Shown here in pieces: positions 61,917 to 64,000 of a stretch of DNA of 64,000 nucleotides. The stretch comes from Haloglomus halophilum. GTDB taxonomy: Archaea > Halobacteriota > Halobacteria > Halobacteriales > Haloarculaceae. Within the stretch, counting starts at the first letter, position 1. The number at the start of each line of letters is the position of its first letter. Made by a program: the position numbers and the translations under genes. Below the pieces are notes generated by a model that ran no database searches, was not told the origin of the DNA, and saw only the letters and a list, made by a program, of their open reading frames with translations. The stretch is from assembly GCF_024298885.1 (NCBI RefSeq), contig NZ_CP101166.1, positions 806,001 to 870,000 on the forward strand. The letters run 5' to 3'.

Positions 61917-63275
61917 ATGAGCGACACGGACGCCGACGAGCAGGCGCAGGCCGGGACCGCGGAGGGGCAGGGCCCCGTCCGCATCGACGAGGCGCTCGCC
62001 GACGCGCTCGCTGCAAAGCGGGAGTCCCTCTTCGAGGAGTTCGACCTCAACGACGAGTTCCCGAGCGAGGTCCTCAGCGAGGCCCGCGAGCGGACCACCG
62101 ACACCGAGAGCGAGATACAGTCGGAGATCGGCGAGGACTACCGCACGGACTGCCGGGACCTCACCACCTGCACCATCGACCCGGCCGACGCGCAGGACTA
62201 CGACGACGCCATCTCCATCCGCCGCGACGAGGACTACTACTACCTCCACGTCCACATCGCCGACGTCACCCACTACGTCCACCCGGGAACCGCGATGTGG
62301 CAGGAGGCCGTCGAGCGGGCCAACACGGTCTACCTTCCGGGCTACACGATGCACATGCTCCCGCCGGTACTGGCAGAGACGGTCTGCTCGCTGGTCCCCA
62401 ACGAGGACCGCCTCGCCCACACGGTCGAGATGAAGATCGACGCCGAGACGCTCTCGAACGAGTCCATCGACATCTACAAATCGGTGGTCCACTCCGACGA
62501 GCGACTGACCTACAAGCAGGCCGAGAACCGCCTCGACGAGCCCGACGCCGACCTTCACGAGGAGCTGTCGCTGGCCTACGAGCTGGCCGAGGCGCTCCAC
62601 GAGCAGCGCAAGGCGGACGGCTCCCTGGTGCTGAACCCGAAGCGCGACCGCGCCCACACCATCATCGAGGAGTGCATGCTGAAGGCCAACAAGGCCGTCA
62701 CGCACGAACTCCAGTGGGTCCGCGGGCTGGAGGCGATGTTCCGCGTCCACCCGCAGCCCACCCCCGAGGAGTGGGACGAGGCCCTGCAGGAGATACAGGA
62801 CCTCGACGGTGTCTCCATCCCCGGCGAGGCGTGGGACGACCCCCGCAAGGCCGTCAACGCGACCCTCGAACAGGCGCCGGGCCGCCAGCTGAACAAGATC
62901 CAGTGGGCCGTGATGAAGGTGATGCCGCGCGCGAAGTACATGGCCGACCCGTTCGGCGGCCACCACGCGCTCAACTTCGAGATCTACGGCCACTTCACCT
63001 CCCCCATCCGCCGGCTCTCGGACCTGGTCAACCACTGGATCATCTACCAGAACGAGACGCCCGGCGACCACTCGCTCCCGTCGCTGTGTGACCACGCCTC
63101 CAGCAAGCAGAAGGACGGCGAGACGGTCGAGCGCATCTACAAGGACTTCCTCCAGGAGGTCGGCCTCGACCCCCACGCCATCAACAACCGCGGCGTCGAG
63201 GTCGTCGAGGACCCCGACCCCGACGAGGACCTCGACCGGCGCAAGAGCGAGGTCAGCCCGGAAGCGTTCAACTGA
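61917..63275 (+). CDS. RNB-domain exoribonuclease (RNase R/II type)
   Basis: 452 aa, shorter than bacterial RNase R because it lacks the cold-shock and S1 domains and is essentially an RNB catalytic domain with a 60-residue acidic N-terminal helix region. The catalytic aspartates follow the family pattern D88-x5-D94-x-D96-D97 (DPADAQDYDD). Other signatures are HVHIADVTHYV, TVYLPGYTMHMLPP and the late HFTSPIRRLSDLVNHW. It degrades RNA 3' to 5'. Haloarchaea lack an exosome and use such proteins for mRNA turnover; that statement is family knowledge. Confidence 0.95.
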   Translation: MSDTDADEQAQAGTAEGQGPVRIDEALADALAAKRESLFEEFDLNDEFPSEVLSEARERTTDTESEIQSEIGEDYRTDCRDLTTCTIDPADAQDYDDAISIRRDEDYYYLHVHIADVTHYVHPGTAMWQEAVERANTVYLPGYTMHMLPPVLAETVCSLVPNEDRLAHTVEMKIDAETLSNESIDIYKSVVHSDERLTYKQAENRLDEPDADLHEELSLAYELAEALHEQRKADGSLVLNPKRDRAHTIIEECMLKANKAVTHELQWVRGLEAMFRVHPQPTPEEWDEALQEIQDLDGVSIPGEAWDDPRKAVNATLEQAPGRQLNKIQWAVMKVMPRAKYMADPFGGHHALNFEIYGHFTSPIRRLSDLVNHWIIYQNETPGDHSLPSLCDHASSKQKDGETVERIYKDFLQEVGLDPHAINNRGVEVVEDPDPDEDLDRRKSEVSPEAFN

Positions 63276-63390
63276 GGGCCGTTCCGCGACGCCGAATCCG
63301 CGCTGAAACACTGTATCGGCCCTGTCGAGCGCCGAGCAGTCAGACACGGAACTCGGTGAGCCAGCCGTCAGGCGGGTGTACGGAGCTAAC

Positions 63391-63400
63391 ACTTTTCACC
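63391..63400 (+). promoter_or_regulatory. A/T box of the membrane protein gene
   Basis: acacttttca is centred about 27 nt upstream of the ATG at 63422. Confidence 0.5.
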
Positions 63401-63421
63401 ACGTGAGTCGCGTTTCCCAGT

Positions 63422-63760
63422 ATGCCCTTCATCGAGCGATTCGACCACCTGAGTCTCCTCACCGCGTTCGTCGCGCTGGTGCTCGTCGCGATGCTCGTGG
63501 TCGTGCGGCCGGCACTTCCGGTGGCGCTGGCGCTCGTACTCGGTGTCGTCCTCTTCTCGGCCGGTGTCCCCGTCGCCATCCGCGAGACCATCCCGTCGTA
63601 CAGACGGCTCCTCGGCGTCTACTGCGGCGTCTTCGGCGTCGCCAGGTTCGTGAGCGAGGGGTGGAGCGTCGAAACCGTGGGGTTGGTCTCGATCGGCGTC
63701 GCCTTCACACTCGAACTCGCCTACGAGCGCGTGGCCGGACGGTCCGCCGACATCGTCTGA
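63422..63760 (+). CDS. Small polytopic membrane protein
   Basis: 112 aa. Begins MPFIERFDHLSLL, then hydrophobic segments at about 10-28, 33-52, 63-77 and 85-98 (the last two shorter), with ETIPSYRR between the second and third. It resembles haloarchaeal orphan membrane proteins. No family or function recognised. The following region to the edge is occupied by a minus-strand gene. Confidence 0.68.
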   Translation: MPFIERFDHLSLLTAFVALVLVAMLVVVRPALPVALALVLGVVLFSAGVPVAIRETIPSYRRLLGVYCGVFGVARFVSEGWSVETVGLVSIGVAFTLELAYERVAGRSADIV

Positions 63761-63886
63761 CCATCGGTCCAGAGGAGCGAGTTACACCGGACAGCGACGG
63801 TGTACCGTTCGAAAGCACTCCCGAAACGTACTGTTCGGAGACCACCACAGAACGTCGAGGATTCCGCGCCGAGGATTCCGGCTAGC

Positions 63887-64000
63887 TCACGCCGCCACCG
63901 GACTCGGACGGCGACCCAGGTAGACAGCGAGGAGGCCCGCGACGACCGCGAGGACGACGCTCGTGCCCACGTGAACCGGGAACGTGAACACCGCGTCGGC
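63887..64000 (-). CDS. C-terminal end of a membrane protein (partial)
   Basis: The minus-strand TGA at 63887-63889 closes a frame that runs off the right edge. The 37 visible residues contain a TM helix (VGTSVVLAVVAGLLAVYLG) and a short basic tail (RRPSPVAA). Only the end is visible, so no family can be named. Confidence 0.55.
   Translation of the reverse strand, partial: ADAVFTFPVHVGTSVVLAVVAGLLAVYLGRRPSPVAA

Overview
The window is about 64 kb of a haloarchaeal (class Halobacteria) chromosome; the genus cannot be read from the sequence. The evidence is very high GC, strongly acidic proteins, A/T-rich boxes about 25-30 nt upstream of leaderless start codons, and typical families: a HalX response regulator, a conditioned-medium-induced-protein-4-like HTH protein, pantoate kinase, FAU-1, KaiC-like ATPase, geranylgeranyl reductase family, and a PGF-CTERM surface protein.

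Left part (1-25.4 kb), mostly minus strand. A MoxR/Bat-type membrane cluster runs first: a partial gene at the edge, a multi-TM protein, a coiled-coil protein and two large von Willebrand A membrane proteins, nearly all with overlapping stop/start codons. Then come an MBL-fold hydrolase, a 1518-aa glutamate synthase, a HalX response regulator, a membrane Fe-S oxidoreductase of HdrD/GlpC type, a Cmi4-like HTH protein, a Yip1-like protein, three tandem RimJ/RimL acetyltransferases, small membrane proteins, pantoate kinase, a MATE exporter, a one-cysteine peroxiredoxin-like protein and a winged-helix protein.

Middle (25.4-33.15 kb). An intact tRNA-Arg(CCG) is followed by a lower-GC integrated element. 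It carries two lipoproteins, small membrane proteins, a cyclin-fold/RNAP-epsilon-like protein, an NrS-1-type primase-polymerase followed 9 nt later by a P-loop ATPase with a C-terminal HTH, and a tyrosine integrase. Exact copies of the tRNA 3' end lie at 33019-33037 and 33128-33149. The intergenic region 30360-30472 has inverted repeats and a G-tract that could be a replication origin. This element is the main accessory region.

Right part (33.15-64 kb). Housekeeping and signalling genes: NTF2-like protein, AsnC-type effector domain, PrsW protease, FAU-1 RNase, a pair of secreted LVIVD-repeat proteins, ROK kinase, AIM24-like protein, SDR, MaoC dehydratase, LURP-one protein, UvrA, a KaiC-like ATPase upstream of a LOV-domain histidine kinase, a BNR-repeat protein, a geranylgeranyl reductase family enzyme, an eIF1/SUI1 protein, a seven-PAS histidine kinase, a PGF-CTERM protein, a zinc-ribbon protein and an RNB exoribonuclease. 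Intergenic DNA holds two adjacent ~110-nt near-palindromes (34054-34361) and a perfect 36-nt direct repeat (35742-35833). The strongest system-level leads are the LOV kinase/KaiC pair and the small tRNA-Arg element.
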